DNA of 55,034 bases from Cereibacter changlensis JA139 (GTDB taxonomy: Bacteria > Pseudomonadota > Alphaproteobacteria > Rhodobacterales > Rhodobacteraceae): assembly GCF_003034985.1 (NCBI RefSeq), contig NZ_PZKG01000015.1, positions 1 to 55,034 of the forward strand, read 5' to 3'. The position numbers were made by a program, and so were the translations under genes. Below, in pieces: positions 17,719 through 28,193 of this stretch. The notes under the pieces were generated by a model. It was given only the letters and a program-made list of their open reading frames with translations. It searched no databases and was not told the DNA's origin. How positions within the stretch are numbered: the stretch's first letter is position 1; the number at the start of each line of letters is the position of its first letter.

Positions 17719-19527
17719 ATGCCGCCCATGACCCAGCTTGACCTCATCCGCAATTTTTCGATCGTGGCCCATATCGACCACGGCAAATCCACGCTTGCCG
17801 ACCGGCTGATCCAGTCGACGGGCACGGTCGCTGATCGCGACATGAAGGCCCAGCTCCTGGACAGCATGGATATCGAGCGCGAGCGCGGGATCACCATCAA
17901 GGCCAACACGGTGCGGATCGAATATCCGGCGAAGGACGGCAAGACCTACGTCCTGAACCTGATCGACACCCCCGGCCATGTCGACTTCGCCTATGAGGTG
18001 TCCCGCTCGATGCGCGCCGTCGAAGGCTCGCTGCTGGTGGTCGACGCCTCGCAGGGCGTCGAGGCGCAGACGCTGGCCAACGTCTATCAGGCGCTCGACG
18101 CCGGGCACGAGATCGTCCCCGTGCTGAACAAGATCGACCTGCCGGCGGCCGAGCCCGACCGCATCCGCCAGCAGATCGAGGATGTCATCGGCCTCGACGC
18201 CTCCGACGCCGTGCTGATCTCGGCGAAATCCGGCCTCGGCATCCCCGACGTGCTCGAAGCCATCGTCACCCGCCTCCCCGCCCCGAAGGGCGAGCGCGAC
18301 GCGCCCTTGAAGGCCATGCTGGTCGACAGCTGGTATGACGCCTATCTCGGCGTCGTCGTGATGATCCGCGTGATGGATGGCGTGATCCGCAAGGGCGACC
18401 GGGTCCGCATGATGCAGACCAACGCCGTCTACGGCATCGACAAGCTCGCCGTGCTGAAACCGCAGATGGTCGATATCCCCGAACTCGGCCCGGGCGAGAT
18501 CGGCATCTTCACCGCCTCGATCAAGCAGGTCCGCGACACCCGCGTCGGCGACACCATCACCCACGAGCGCAAGGGCTGCGAAAAGGCGCTGGACGGCTTC
18601 AAGCCCGCCCAGCCCGTCGTCTTCTGCGGCCTCTTCCCGGTCGACGCCAACGAGTTCGAGGCCCTGCGCGAGGCGATCGAGAAGCTCGCCCTCAACGACG
18701 CCTCCTTCAGCTACGAGATGGAAACCTCCGCCGCCCTCGGCTTCGGCTTCCGCTGCGGCTTCCTCGGCCTCCTGCACCTCGAGGTGGTCCGCGACCGGCT
18801 GGAACGCGAATACGACATCGACCTGATCACCACGGCCCCGTCGGTGGTCTACCAGATCTACATGAAGGACGGCACCGTGCAGGAGCTGCACAACCCCGCC
18901 GACATGCCCGACCTGACCTATGTCGACCATATCGAGGAGCCGCGGATCAAGGCGACCATCATGGTGCCCGACGATTATCTCGGCGACATCCTGAAGCTCT
19001 GCCAGGACCGCCGCGGCATCCAGCTCGACCTCAGCTATGCCGGGTCGCGCGCCATGGTGGTCTATGACCTGCCCTTGAACGAGGTGGTCTTCGACTTCTA
19101 CGACCGGCTGAAATCGGTGACCAAGGGCTATGCCTCCTTCGACTACGCCATCACCGGCTACCGCGAGGATTTCCTGGTGAAGATGTCGGTGCTGGTGAAT
19201 GACGAGCCGGTCGACGCCCTGTCGATGATGGTGCACCGCGACCGCGCCGACATGCGCGGGCGGGCGATGGTGGAGAAGCTGAAAGAGCTGATCCCGCGCC
19301 ACATGTTCAAGATCCCGATCCAGGCCGCCATCGGCGGCCGCGTCATCGCCCGCGAGACCCTCTCGGCCATGCGCAAGGATGTGACCGCCAAATGCTACGG
19401 CGGCGACGCGACGCGGAAACGCAAGCTGCTGGACAAGCAGAAGGCCGGCAAGAAGAAGATGCGCCAGTTCGGCAAGGTGGAGATCCCGCAGCAGGCGTTC
19501 ATCAATGCGCTGAAGATGGATGGGTAA
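17719..19527 (+). CDS. lepA: Elongation factor 4 (LepA)
   Basis: A 602-residue translational GTPase that promotes back-translocation or ribosome assembly. G1 is AHIDHGKS at 18-25, the switch [11 protein letters not shown]3 DTPGHVDF, G4 NKIDLP, and the LepA-specific C-terminal domain ends [25 protein letters not shown]. The ATG at 17719 is taken; [10 protein letters not shown] from the ATG at 17728 is equally plausible. The next gene starts 13 bases later but differs strongly in base composition. Confidence 0.96.
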   Translation: MPPMTQLDLIRNFSIVAHIDHGKSTLADRLIQSTGTVADRDMKAQLLDSMDIERERGITIKANTVRIEYPAKDGKTYVLNLIDTPGHVDFAYEVSRSMRAVEGSLLVVDASQGVEAQTLANVYQALDAGHEIVPVLNKIDLPAAEPDRIRQQIEDVIGLDASDAVLISAKSGLGIPDVLEAIVTRLPAPKGERDAPLKAMLVDSWYDAYLGVVVMIRVMDGVIRKGDRVRMMQTNAVYGIDKLAVLKPQMVDIPELGPGEIGIFTASIKQVRDTRVGDTITHERKGCEKALDGFKPAQPVVFCGLFPVDANEFEALREAIEKLALNDASFSYEMETSAALGFGFRCGFLGLLHLEVVRDRLEREYDIDLITTAPSVVYQIYMKDGTVQELHNPADMPDLTYVDHIEEPRIKATIMVPDDYLGDILKLCQDRRGIQLDLSYAGSRAMVVYDLPLNEVVFDFYDRLKSVTKGYASFDYAITGYREDFLVKMSVLVNDEPVDALSMMVHRDRADMRGRAMVEKLKELIPRHMFKIPIQAAIGGRVIARETLSAMRKDVTAKCYGGDATRKRKLLDKQKAGKKKMRQFGKVEIPQQAFINALKMDG

Positions 19528-19540
19528 CAGGGCGTAACTT

Positions 19541-20407
19541 GTGGAAGTGTTTCCCGAATACTTCTACAGGTATCGATCTGCTGATACCTGGCATTTCTGG
19601 GAAGAGGTTGAACAGGCGATATCTTCCAGCAAGATTTGGCTCTCTCAACTAACCGCGCAAAATGACCCGTTCGAGGCTAGGCCTTGCCGCGAACGCAGCA
19701 GCATAGCGGACATCCGGCTGTTCCTTAGGGATTTCTCTAGGATAACTGGTGGAAAATTCGCTACATCTGGTCGTCCATTAAGTGATTTTATGGTTGGCTC
19801 GGGGGCATCAAAAGCTAAGGTTCGGAAACAGCTGGGCCCCACAATGGAAGGGGCAGTTTTTCACCGAGAAACTGCCTTTGCGGCCTTTGAGGCCGTGAGG
19901 GGTGCGACGCTTATAGCCTCATTTTCAGAGGTTTGCGACAGCTTGCTGATGTGGAGCCATTACACGAGTAGTCACAAGGGAATTTGCTTGGAGTATCAAA
20001 TGGATGATTTTGGCATGTATGTCGGTGGGGTCGGCTTCGCACGATTGGACTATGCAGACGTACGGCCAGTTGTCACAACAGTTGATGCCCTGAACTATAT
20101 CGGGCATCAAAACTTTGACGGTCTGCCCTGTTTTGATTCGGCTCGTGCAAGAAAGACGTTTGACGATTCCCTGCTTACAAAATCGTCTGACTGGTCATAC
20201 GAGAAGGAGTGGCGTCTTTGTAGCAGCGGTGACGAACTCCCGGGATACCGGATAATTCCAGGACTCAAAGTCTCGGCGATATACATTGGAGCGAATAGTT
20301 CTAGAGATGTGGAGGAAAAGATCACCGCCGCATTTGGGTCTAATCTCCCTATTTACAAGATGATGATTGACAAGAGAGAATATAAGCTCGTGCCTAGATC
20401 GCTCTAG
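19541..20407 (+). CDS. DUF2971 domain protein, AT-rich and probably acquired
   Basis: A 288-residue protein. The N-terminus YFYRYRSADTWHFWEEVEQAI...IWLSQLTAQNDPFEA and the middle ATLIASFSEVCDSLLMWSHYTSSHKGICLEY are the two hallmark blocks of DUF2971, and WSYEKEWRLC follows. Function is unknown; such genes occur patchily and are often found singly or in variable regions. Codon use is visibly unlike its neighbours: many A/T-ending codons in an otherwise G/C-ending window. The start is probably the GTG at 19541. It lies directly behind lepA and ends just before a perfect inverted repeat, which suggests an inserted cassette. Confidence 0.8.
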   Translation: MEVFPEYFYRYRSADTWHFWEEVEQAISSSKIWLSQLTAQNDPFEARPCRERSSIADIRLFLRDFSRITGGKFATSGRPLSDFMVGSGASKAKVRKQLGPTMEGAVFHRETAFAAFEAVRGATLIASFSEVCDSLLMWSHYTSSHKGICLEYQMDDFGMYVGGVGFARLDYADVRPVVTTVDALNYIGHQNFDGLPCFDSARARKTFDDSLLTKSSDWSYEKEWRLCSSGDELPGYRIIPGLKVSAIYIGANSSRDVEEKITAAFGSNLPIYKMMIDKREYKLVPRSL

Positions 20408-20413
20408 CAAGCT

Positions 20414-20477
20414 GTAGGGTGCGCATTCATTGCGCACCATGACCCGCGCGACGGTGCGCAATGAATGCGCACCCTAC
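20414..20477. repeat. Perfect 25-bp inverted repeat with 14-base loop
   Basis: Arms 20414-20438 and 20453-20477 are exact reverse complements. Each arm itself contains a smaller palindrome, GGTGCGCA-ATGAA-TGCGCACC in the right arm, so the element can form one long hairpin or two short ones. It begins 7 bases after the DUF2971 stop. The shape and the GTAGGGTGCGC edge resemble REP/MITE-type elements. There is no T-run, so it is not a standard terminator. Confidence 0.8.
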
Positions 20478-20505
20478 GGCCGGGCCATCATGCCCCACCT
20501 CAAAG

Positions 20506-20532
20506 AAAAAGGCGGTGGGTTTCCCCACCGCC
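20506..20532 (-). terminator. Terminator of the entericidin-type gene
   Basis: Minus-strand hairpin GGCGGTGGG / CCCACCGCC (20524-20532 with 20511-20519), loop 20520-20523, followed on the minus strand by TTTTT. It lies 26 bases past the stop of the small lipoprotein gene. Confidence 0.8.
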
Positions 20533-20558
20533 CTGATCCTTGTGCCTGAGCCGCTGGC

Positions 20559-20702
20559 TCAGAGACCGGCCTGAACCTCACGCGACTCCTGCGAGATGGC
20601 GGAGCCGGCGGCGCCGAGGTCTTGGCCCGCGCCTTCTACGGTTTCACAGGCCGCGACGGCGACGAGGGCGAGCAGGGGCAGCAGGAAGAAGGGCTTACGC
20701 AT
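20559..20702 (-). CDS. Entericidin A/B family lipoprotein (47 residues)
   Basis: A short gene, easily missed. It begins MRKPFFLLPLLALVAVAAC, a signal peptide with lipobox VAAC (Cys19), and continues ETVEGAGQDLGAAGSAIS, the entericidin core pattern C-x-T-V-x-G-A-G-x-D-(I/L)-x-x-A-G-x-A-I. Entericidins are small membrane lipoproteins; in E. coli EcnA/EcnB form an antidote/toxin pair linked to stationary-phase lysis. Here a single copy is present, with GGAG ahead of the ATG and its own terminator. Lgt, encoded at 2058-2951, would modify Cys19. Function here is inferred. Confidence 0.85.
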   Translation of the reverse strand: MRKPFFLLPLLALVAVAACETVEGAGQDLGAAGSAISQESREVQAGL

Positions 20703-20893
20703 GATGGTACTCCGGTTGATTGTCAGCTAGGCAACGCCGCCCCGCGCCCGACGGTTCCCCCTTCCGCACTGGCAATGCCGGATCGCGGCGGTTTTTTGCC
20801 CGCAGGCGCCCTCCGGCCCCGGAACCCGGCGGCCCTCCGGTGGCGGCGAAGTCGATTAACCGGGTCTCAGGCAATGCGGCGCAGGATGGCGGC

Positions 20894-21241
20894 ATGCGAT
20901 TCCTCTGGACCCTCCTCTTCCTCGCCGCCTGCGGCGCCCAGCCCTCGCCGAAGTTCTTCGGCGCGCAGAAGCACGAGATCCTGCGCAGCGGCCGCCACTA
21001 CGTCGTCTGGGACAATGGCAGGGAGGTGGAGGTGATCCGTCTCGGCTGGGCCGGCCCGCGCCAGCACGACGGCATCCGCGCCGACATGCTGGCGGTGATC
21101 CCCGAAACCACCGGCTGCCGCGCCGTGGACAGCACCGTGGAGGGCGACTCGGGCGTGATGCGCGCCCGCCTCACCTGCCCGGACCGACGAGGGGGCGCAT
21201 CGGACCCGGCGCCGCCGATCATCCGCCTCTGGTCAGGCTAG
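20894..21241 (+). CDS. Putative small lipoprotein
   Basis: A 115-residue protein with MRFLWTLLFLAACGAQPSPKFFGAQ, a short signal with lipobox LAAC. The mature part (HEILRSGRHYVVWDNGREVEVIRLGWAGPRQHDGIRADMLAVIPETTGCRAVDSTVEGDSGVMRARLTC) is a small beta-rich domain with two Cys. I do not recognise the family. The ATG at 20894 fits the signal; a longer frame upstream does not look coding. Its stop TAG overlaps the stop of the convergent gene at CTAG. Confidence 0.65.
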   Translation: MRFLWTLLFLAACGAQPSPKFFGAQKHEILRSGRHYVVWDNGREVEVIRLGWAGPRQHDGIRADMLAVIPETTGCRAVDSTVEGDSGVMRARLTCPDRRGGASDPAPPIIRLWSG

Positions 21242-21429
21242 GTGGAGGCGTCGGGCCCCTTCACGATCAGCACCCAGAAGGCATAGGCCCCCAGCGCCAG
21301 AAAGATGACGGCCCAGAACGGGTTCCCGAGATAGATCTCCATCCCCGACCAGGCGATGGGAAAGATCGCCGTGACATAGCGGCGCCAGGCGGGACGGAAG
21401 AACGGGTGGTTCGGATCGATGAGTTGCAT
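21238..21429 (-). CDS. Small two-helix membrane protein
   Basis: A 63-residue protein starting MQLIDPNHPFFRPAWRRYVTAIFPIAWSGMEIYLGNPFWAVIFLALGAYAFWVLIVKG. The opening DPNHPFF-x-PAWRRY and two hydrophobic stretches suggest a conserved small inner-membrane protein of unknown function. The two stop codons with the facing lipoprotein gene share the 4-base palindrome CTAG. Confidence 0.65.
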   Translation of the reverse strand: MQLIDPNHPFFRPAWRRYVTAIFPIAWSGMEIYLGNPFWAVIFLALGAYAFWVLIVKGPDAST

Positions 21430-21501
21430 GGCTCCACCCTAGCCGTCGGGCAAATCGCTGCAAAGCGCCGATTTTGCCGCAGCCCCCCGGTCCCGCCCGG
21501 T

Positions 21502-21786
21502 TCAGCCCCCGAACGGCTCGGTCAGTTCCACCGCCTTGCTCCGCTTGTCGAAGATGCAGACTCGCCGCTCCACCTCCCCGGCCTCGGTCTGCAGCGTCAC
21601 CAGCGCCGCGCCGTGGCTCTCCGATCCCCAGCGGTTGACCTCGACCACCGCCGTCCCCAGGGGCGCCGCCGCCGCGAGGCAGCCGTCGCGGACCTCGGCG
21701 CGGAAGCTCTCCCAGGCCTCGTCGGTCGAGGCTGCGGCGGGAAGCGCGGCGGGGGCGGCGAGACAGAGCAGGATCAGGAAGCGCAT
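21502..21786 (-). CDS. Small secreted protein, unknown function
   Basis: A 94-residue protein with a signal peptide (MRFLILLCLAAPAALPAAA) and a mature part AWESFRAEVRDGCLAAAAPLGTAVVEVNRWGSESHGAALVTLQTEAGEVERRVCIFDKRSKAVELTEP. The two Cys could pair. I do not recognise the family. The ATG at 21786 was chosen because the signal peptide starts there. Confidence 0.6.
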   Translation of the reverse strand: MRFLILLCLAAPAALPAAASTDEAWESFRAEVRDGCLAAAAPLGTAVVEVNRWGSESHGAALVTLQTEAGEVERRVCIFDKRSKAVELTEPFGG

Positions 21787-21882
21787 GCGGATCTCCGGGT
21801 TGGGGCTGCGGCAACAGGGTAGGGCGCGGCGCGCTTGCCGCAAGCCCCGCCCGGCCTTACCCTGCAGCCGAGGAGGACCGCC

Positions 21883-22200
21883 ATGACCACGATCGCATCC
21901 GACTTCCAGGGCCAGACCGTCATCACCACCTTCGAGATGACCCCCGGCACCTGCGCCGACCTTCTGGACGAACTGCGCGCCGCCTATGCCGAGTTCATCC
22001 GCCACCAGCCCGGCTTCATCTCGGCCAGCCTGCATGTGAACGACGCCCAGACCCGGATCGCCAACTACTCGCAATGGACCCGGCGCGAGGATTTCCAGGC
22101 CATGCTGCGCACCCCCGAGATGCGCGACCGCACCCGCCGCTTCGCCGCGCTCTGCCGCGGCTTCGAGCCGGTGATGTATGACGTCGCCGCGGTGTTCTGA
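21883..22200 (+). CDS. Antibiotic-biosynthesis-monooxygenase (ABM) domain protein
   Basis: A 105-residue protein with a near-perfect AGGAGG at 21871-21876 before the ATG. The sequence VITTFEMTPGTCADLLDELRAAYAEFIRHQPGFISASLHVNDAQTRIANYSQWTRREDFQAML is the ABM-type ferredoxin-like fold. Relatives are small cofactor-free oxygenases or heme-handling and detoxification proteins. Substrate unknown. Confidence 0.78.
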   Translation: MTTIASDFQGQTVITTFEMTPGTCADLLDELRAAYAEFIRHQPGFISASLHVNDAQTRIANYSQWTRREDFQAMLRTPEMRDRTRRFAALCRGFEPVMYDVAAVF

Positions 22201-22273
22201 GGCTTTTTCGCTGGCCACGGACCCGGACCCCCGGCCCGCGCGTTGGGCAGGGAACCGCTAACAGGAGGCGATT

Positions 22274-22546
22274 ATGGAAGAATTCATCCAGGGTGTCGGG
22301 ATCTTCGGCATGGTCCTGCTGGTGCTGATCGGCCTCGTCGCCGGCTGGCTGGCCAGCGTGGCGGCCGGCCGGCGGAACCGCGGCCGCTATCTCGCCATCG
22401 GCGTCATCGGCGCGCTGCTCGCCCCGCTGCTGCTGGTAGCGCTGGGGGTGACGGTGCTGGCGGCCTCGGGCCTGTTGGCGGTGCTGTTGGCCGCCGCCGT
22501 CGGCGCGGTGATCGTGCTGGTGTTGGCGAAGATGATCTTCGACTGA
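22274..22546 (+). CDS. GlsB/YeaQ/YmgE-like small membrane protein
   Basis: A 90-residue very hydrophobic protein with about three membrane segments: GIFGMVLLVLIGLVAGWLAS, then RRNRGRYLAIGVIGALLAPLLLVAL and a Gly/Ala/Val-rich C-terminal segment. The GLxAGWLA start resembles the transglycosylase-associated (YeaQ/YmgE) stress-protein family, but the middle loop is shorter and less typical. AGGAGG lies ahead of the ATG. Confidence 0.55.
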   Translation: MEEFIQGVGIFGMVLLVLIGLVAGWLASVAAGRRNRGRYLAIGVIGALLAPLLLVALGVTVLAASGLLAVLLAAAVGAVIVLVLAKMIFD

Positions 22547-22550
22547 GCAC

Positions 22551-23267
22551 TCAGAAGCTGAGCCAGGCGGCCAGCTTCAGCGACGGCTCGCCGCCTCCGG
22601 TGAGCGGGCCGACAAGGCCGAGCTCGGCCTTGGCCCGGCGGCCGAGGTCGCGCACCACCGAGGCGGAGAGGCTGGCGGCAAAGTCGCCCTTCTCCGGCTG
22701 CTCCATCCGCAGCTGGCCGATCAGCATGATCCCGTCGCGCGGCTTCAGCCCCAGCGTCAGATCCGCCTCCACCCCGGTTTCCGGCGCGAGGTAGAGATAG
22801 TTCACCTCGGTGGTCGCGTTGAGCCGCACGGTCTCGCTGACCGGCCGGGCGATCACCAGAAAGCGGGTGTCGGCGGCCAGCCAGCCCGCGCCGAAGGGCG
22901 TGTCGATGCCCTGGCCCAGCGACAGCCCGAGCTGCGCCAGCGGGCGGAACTCGGTCTCCTGCTGCGACAGGCCGAGGCCCAGCGAGCTGGCGAAGCGCAG
23001 CTTGCCGAAGCTGAAGCCGCGTTGCAGCCAGAGAAGCAGGCTGCTGTCGCCAAAGCTGTTGCGCCCGAGCTCCAGGCCCAGCGTGTCGCGCGGGCTGAGC
23101 CCGTATTCGGCATAGAGGCCGGTGAAGCCGTTGCCGGCCGCGTCGCGCTCCTGCGACAGGATCAGGAAGATCGCGCTGTCGTCGCGCGGCCAAGGCCCGG
23201 CCGCAACCGGGCCGGCGAGCCAGAGCGGCAGCGCCGCCAGCAGGAACCCTCTCAGCCGTCGGCGCAT
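22551..23267 (-). CDS. Secreted beta-rich, probable outer-membrane protein
   Basis: A 238-residue protein with a signal peptide (MRRRLRGFLLAALPLWLAGPVAAG). The mature part alternates hydrophobic and polar residues (GLYAEYGLSPRDTLGLELGRNS, LLLWLQRGFSFGKLRFASSLGLGLSQ, VNYLYLAPETGVEADLTLGL) and ends LKLAAWLSF with a C-terminal aromatic, all typical of a small beta-barrel. The ATG at 23267 was preferred over one 21 bases upstream because it starts the signal. Convergent with the preceding gene, 4 bases apart. Confidence 0.65.
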   Translation of the reverse strand: MRRRLRGFLLAALPLWLAGPVAAGPWPRDDSAIFLILSQERDAAGNGFTGLYAEYGLSPRDTLGLELGRNSFGDSSLLLWLQRGFSFGKLRFASSLGLGLSQQETEFRPLAQLGLSLGQGIDTPFGAGWLAADTRFLVIARPVSETVRLNATTEVNYLYLAPETGVEADLTLGLKPRDGIMLIGQLRMEQPEKGDFAASLSASVVRDLGRRAKAELGLVGPLTGGGEPSLKLAAWLSF

Positions 23268-23344
23268 CCGAACCCCCGCCCATCCCACGGCGGCAGGATG
23301 GGCGGGGAAGGGTTAAGCTGCGGTTAACGCCGATGTAGGGAGCG

Positions 23345-25528
<2,184 letters not shown>

Positions 25529-25554
25529 GGTGATTCCTCTGACCGCCTAGATTT

Positions 25555-25569
25555 GATCTGTTTTTGTTC
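25555..25569. promoter_or_regulatory. Candidate LexA/SOS box of uvrB
   Basis: The 15-mer GATCTGTTTTTGTTC matches the alphaproteobacterial SOS pattern GTTC-N7-GTTC with one mismatch in the first half-site and the usual T-rich spacer. It starts 27 bases upstream of the uvrB ATG, near the expected promoter. Confidence 0.6.
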
Positions 25570-25793
25570 CCAAACAAGGGGCGGGGCGCAGATCTTCATC
25601 TGCAATTAACCGTCATGCGGCAGTCTGGCCCGGCAAGCAGCATGGCTGCCGGCCGGTCGCACCACACCCCACCCACCCTCCCGTGACCGGCCGGCAGTTC
25701 CCCGCGCGCCCCGCGGGTCTTCCGGGGCTGCACGGTCTTGATTTGCCCGGCGAAAGCCGCCAATAACGGTGCGACATGTGAAGGAGCCCGGCC

Positions 25794-26105
25794 ATGCGCG
25801 CGCGTATCTACCAGCCTGCGAAGAATGCGATGCAATCCGGCGTCGGCAAGGCCAGGGACTGGGTTCTGGTGTTCGAGGCCGCGACCGCCCGCGACATCGA
25901 CCCGCTGATGGGCTGGACCTCGTCGGACGACACCCAGAGCCAGGTCACCCTGCGCTTCGACAGCCGCAAGGCCGCCGAGGATTACGCCCGCGACCACGGC
26001 ATCGACGCCGAGGTGGTGGAGCCGAAACCGCGCAAACCGATCCTCCGCGCCCGCGGCTACGGCGAGAACTTCGCCACCGACCGCCGCGGCGCCTGGACGC
26101 ACTGA
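25794..26105 (+). CDS. ETC complex I subunit (NDUFS4-like)
   Basis: A 103-residue protein starting [16 protein letters not shown], with [48 protein letters not shown] and ending [19 protein letters not shown]. This is the PF04800 family, the bacterial counterpart of mitochondrial complex I accessory subunit NDUFS4, known mainly from alphaproteobacteria. It presumably stabilises the NADH dehydrogenase arm; the nuo operon is not in the window. Confidence 0.92.
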   Translation: MRARIYQPAKNAMQSGVGKARDWVLVFEAATARDIDPLMGWTSSDDTQSQVTLRFDSRKAAEDYARDHGIDAEVVEPKPRKPILRARGYGENFATDRRGAWTH

Positions 26106-26204
26106 AGATTTGTAGATCGGGCCTGCTGCCGCCAAGCATCGGCCCGGGAGCAGGACTGATGTCACCGTCGAACTCGTGACGACCGCCTTCGGGCGGTCTT
26201 TTTT
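26106..26204 (+). ncRNA. Candidate structured 3' UTR or small RNA
   Basis: Directly behind the complex I gene. CGGGCC (26118-26123) can pair with GGCCCG (26141-26146) while the loop TGCT (26124-26127) can pair with AGCA (26149-26152), an H-type pseudoknot arrangement. GTCAC (26161-26165) and GTGAC (26176-26180) form a second stem, and a terminator with a TTCG loop ends it. I do not recognise a known RNA family and see no promoter of its own. It may be just a structured 3' UTR. Confidence 0.35.
26181..26204 (+). terminator. Rho-independent terminator after the complex I subunit
   Basis: Perfect 7-bp stem GACCGCC / GGCGGTC closed by a TTCG tetraloop, followed by six T. It marks the end of the housekeeping half of the window. 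Confidence 0.92.
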
Positions 26205-26306
26205 GTCGAAGGGCGCAGCGGGTCGGGGAGGGCAGGGGCGCGACAGAGCCTCCAAGCACAATCCGGATGCGCCGGGTCCCCGGCGCATCCAGAGAAGGGG
26301 CGGTCG

Positions 26307-28193
26307 TCAGTCCCCTGTCTGCGGCAGGCGCAGCAATTCCAGCACGCTGCCGGCCTCGCCCAGGTGCAGGCTGTTCACCGCGATCCGGCTGCGGCGCGAG
26401 GTGCCCTCGGGCTCGCCGGTGTTCGGGTTGATGTCGTATTTCGGGAAGTTCGACGACGAGATGTCGAGCCTGATCCGATGCCCCTTGGCGAAGCGGTTCG
26501 TCGTGGCGAAGGGGGTGATGGTGATCTCGAAGGCGCCCTCGTCGGGGCCGACGAGCTCCGGCGCATCGTAGCCCTTGCGGTAGCGGACGCGGAAGATCCC
26601 GTCGGTGATGTTGAGCGCATAGCCGCGCGGGTAGTCGGCGGAGGGCGGATAGACATCGACCAGCTTGGCGGTGAAATCCGTGTCCGGCGCATCGGTGGAG
26701 ACCTTGAGCCGCACCGTCACCGGGCCGGCGATCACCATGTCTTCGACCAGAGGCGCGGTCTCGAAGCTCAGCACATCGGGCCGCGCGGTCAGCGGCATGC
26801 CGGGCGCGGTGCAGCCGAAGATGCCCTCGGCCTCGACCTGATCGAAGCCGCCGCCGGAGAAGATTGGCTCGCCGGAGGTCAGCGAGCCGCCGATCGTCGG
26901 CACCGGGTGGCGCGGATCGTAGTCGTAGGACAGCACCTGTTCCGCGCCGGGGGTGTCGCCCAGCGTCATGTCGGCGCGCAGATGCAGCACCAAGGGCTCC
27001 GCCTCCGGCACCGGCCAATCCGTGGTCTCGATCCACTGCCCGCCGTGGTCGAGGTGCCCGGACCCGGTTTTGCGCCCCGAGCCGCCGCCCATGACAAAGA
27101 GATGCACGCGGCCATCGAGCACCGGCGCCGCCTCGTCCTTCAGCCAGCGGGCGAAGAATTTCAGCCGGTAGGTCAGCCAGTCACTGTCGACCTGCGCGTC
27201 GAAGGTCGCGGCCTCGCCGAAATCGGCATCGCCGAAGACCCGCTCCGAGCGGTTGCCGTGGGTCCAGGGCCCCATGATCAGCGTCAGCGGGCGCTCGGGA
27301 TCGCCCTTGAGGCCCGCGTAATTCTCCAGCGTGGTCTGCACATAGGCGTCATACCAGCTCGACATGAAGATGATCGGCAGTTTCGGGAAGGTCTGGTAAT
27401 AGCCCGCGGCCCAGAGCCCGGTTTTCTTCCAGAAGTCGTCGAAGGTTCCGTGCTGCCACTGGTCGAGCAGATAGGCCTCGTAATCGGGGTCCCATTTCAC
27501 CGGCGAGCGGCCCTTGGTCCAGGGCGTGCGGGCCATCCAGCCGTGCAGGTCTTCCGCCTGGATCGCGCGCAGGATGTCGGGCTCGGCGGCGGACAGCGGG
27601 CTTTCCATCGCGCGGTTGTAGGCCCAGGTCGCCTGCTTCATCTCCAGCGCCCCGCCCTGGCGGATGCCGCAGGTGAAAGCGTTGGAGAAGCCGCCCGAAT
27701 CCACCGCCATGCAGGCGAGGCCGGGCGGGTTGAGACAGGCCATCGCCATCTGCACATGGGCGTCGTAGCTCAGGCCCATCGTGCCGATGCGCGAGTTGTT
27801 CCAAGGCTGCGCCTCGATCCAGACCATCGCGTCGTAGCCGTCCTCGGCCTCGTTCACATACTTCGTGAACACGCCTTCCGAGGCATAGCGCCCCCGGCAA
27901 TCCTGCCAGATGACGACATAGCCCTTGCGCACCAGCAGGCAGGCCAGGTCGGGACGGCTGTAGGGGGTGGGCCGCGCCACGGAGAGTTCGGTCCGCGGCG
28001 TGCCGGCCTTGTCGTAGGGCGTGCGCTCGAAGATCACCGGAAGCGGCGTCTCCACGGGGCGGCCGCCCTCCGCCGGGCGGTAGATGTCGGTGGCAAGACG
28101 CACACCGTCGCGCATCGTGATCATCACGTCGCGGTGGACGATGATTCCGTCTTCGACCAGTTCCCCGGCCGGGAGGGCGACCTCGGTACTCAT
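26307..28193 (-). CDS. CocE/NonD family hydrolase (X-Pro dipeptidyl-peptidase-like)
   Basis: A 628-residue alpha/beta hydrolase. N-terminal DVMITMRDGVRLATDIYRP and LPVIFERTPYDK are typical of the CocE/NonD family; the nucleophile region is RIGTMGLSYDAH with Ser142. The C-terminal half (from TLILMGPWTHG-like GPWTHGNR to LDISSSNFPKYDINPNTGEP) is the jelly-roll domain. Relatives hydrolyse esters, cocaine, glutaryl-acylases or X-Pro dipeptides; no signal peptide, so cytoplasmic. Its ATG overlaps the stop of the ABC binding-protein gene by 4 nt, so it is the last gene of the importer operon and likely acts on the imported compound. Confidence 0.88.
   Translation of the reverse strand: MSTEVALPAGELVEDGIIVHRDVMITMRDGVRLATDIYRPAEGGRPVETPLPVIFERTPYDKAGTPRTELSVARPTPYSRPDLACLLVRKGYVVIWQDCRGRYASEGVFTKYVNEAEDGYDAMVWIEAQPWNNSRIGTMGLSYDAHVQMAMACLNPPGLACMAVDSGGFSNAFTCGIRQGGALEMKQATWAYNRAMESPLSAAEPDILRAIQAEDLHGWMARTPWTKGRSPVKWDPDYEAYLLDQWQHGTFDDFWKKTGLWAAGYYQTFPKLPIIFMSSWYDAYVQTTLENYAGLKGDPERPLTLIMGPWTHGNRSERVFGDADFGEAATFDAQVDSDWLTYRLKFFARWLKDEAAPVLDGRVHLFVMGGGSGRKTGSGHLDHGGQWIETTDWPVPEAEPLVLHLRADMTLGDTPGAEQVLSYDYDPRHPVPTIGGSLTSGEPIFSGGGFDQVEAEGIFGCTAPGMPLTARPDVLSFETAPLVEDMVIAGPVTVRLKVSTDAPDTDFTAKLVDVYPPSADYPRGYALNITDGIFRVRYRKGYDAPELVGPDEGAFEITITPFATTNRFAKGHRIRLDISSSNFPKYDINPNTGEPEGTSRRSRIAVNSLHLGEAGSVLELLRLPQTGD

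Noticed and set aside
17701-19302. Long minus-strand open frame inside lepA
   Set aside because: Composition typical of antisense to a GC-rich gene; lepA on the plus strand is complete and conserved.
20414-20477. Inverted repeat as a terminator for the DUF2971 gene
   Set aside because: No T-run on either strand and a 14-base loop; the real terminator nearby (20506-20532) serves the minus-strand entericidin gene.
26106-26204. Known riboswitch (SAM-II, SAM/SAH, SAH, preQ1) for the pseudoknot-like segment
   Set aside because: None of the conserved bases of these classes that I know are present, and it follows a gene rather than preceding one.
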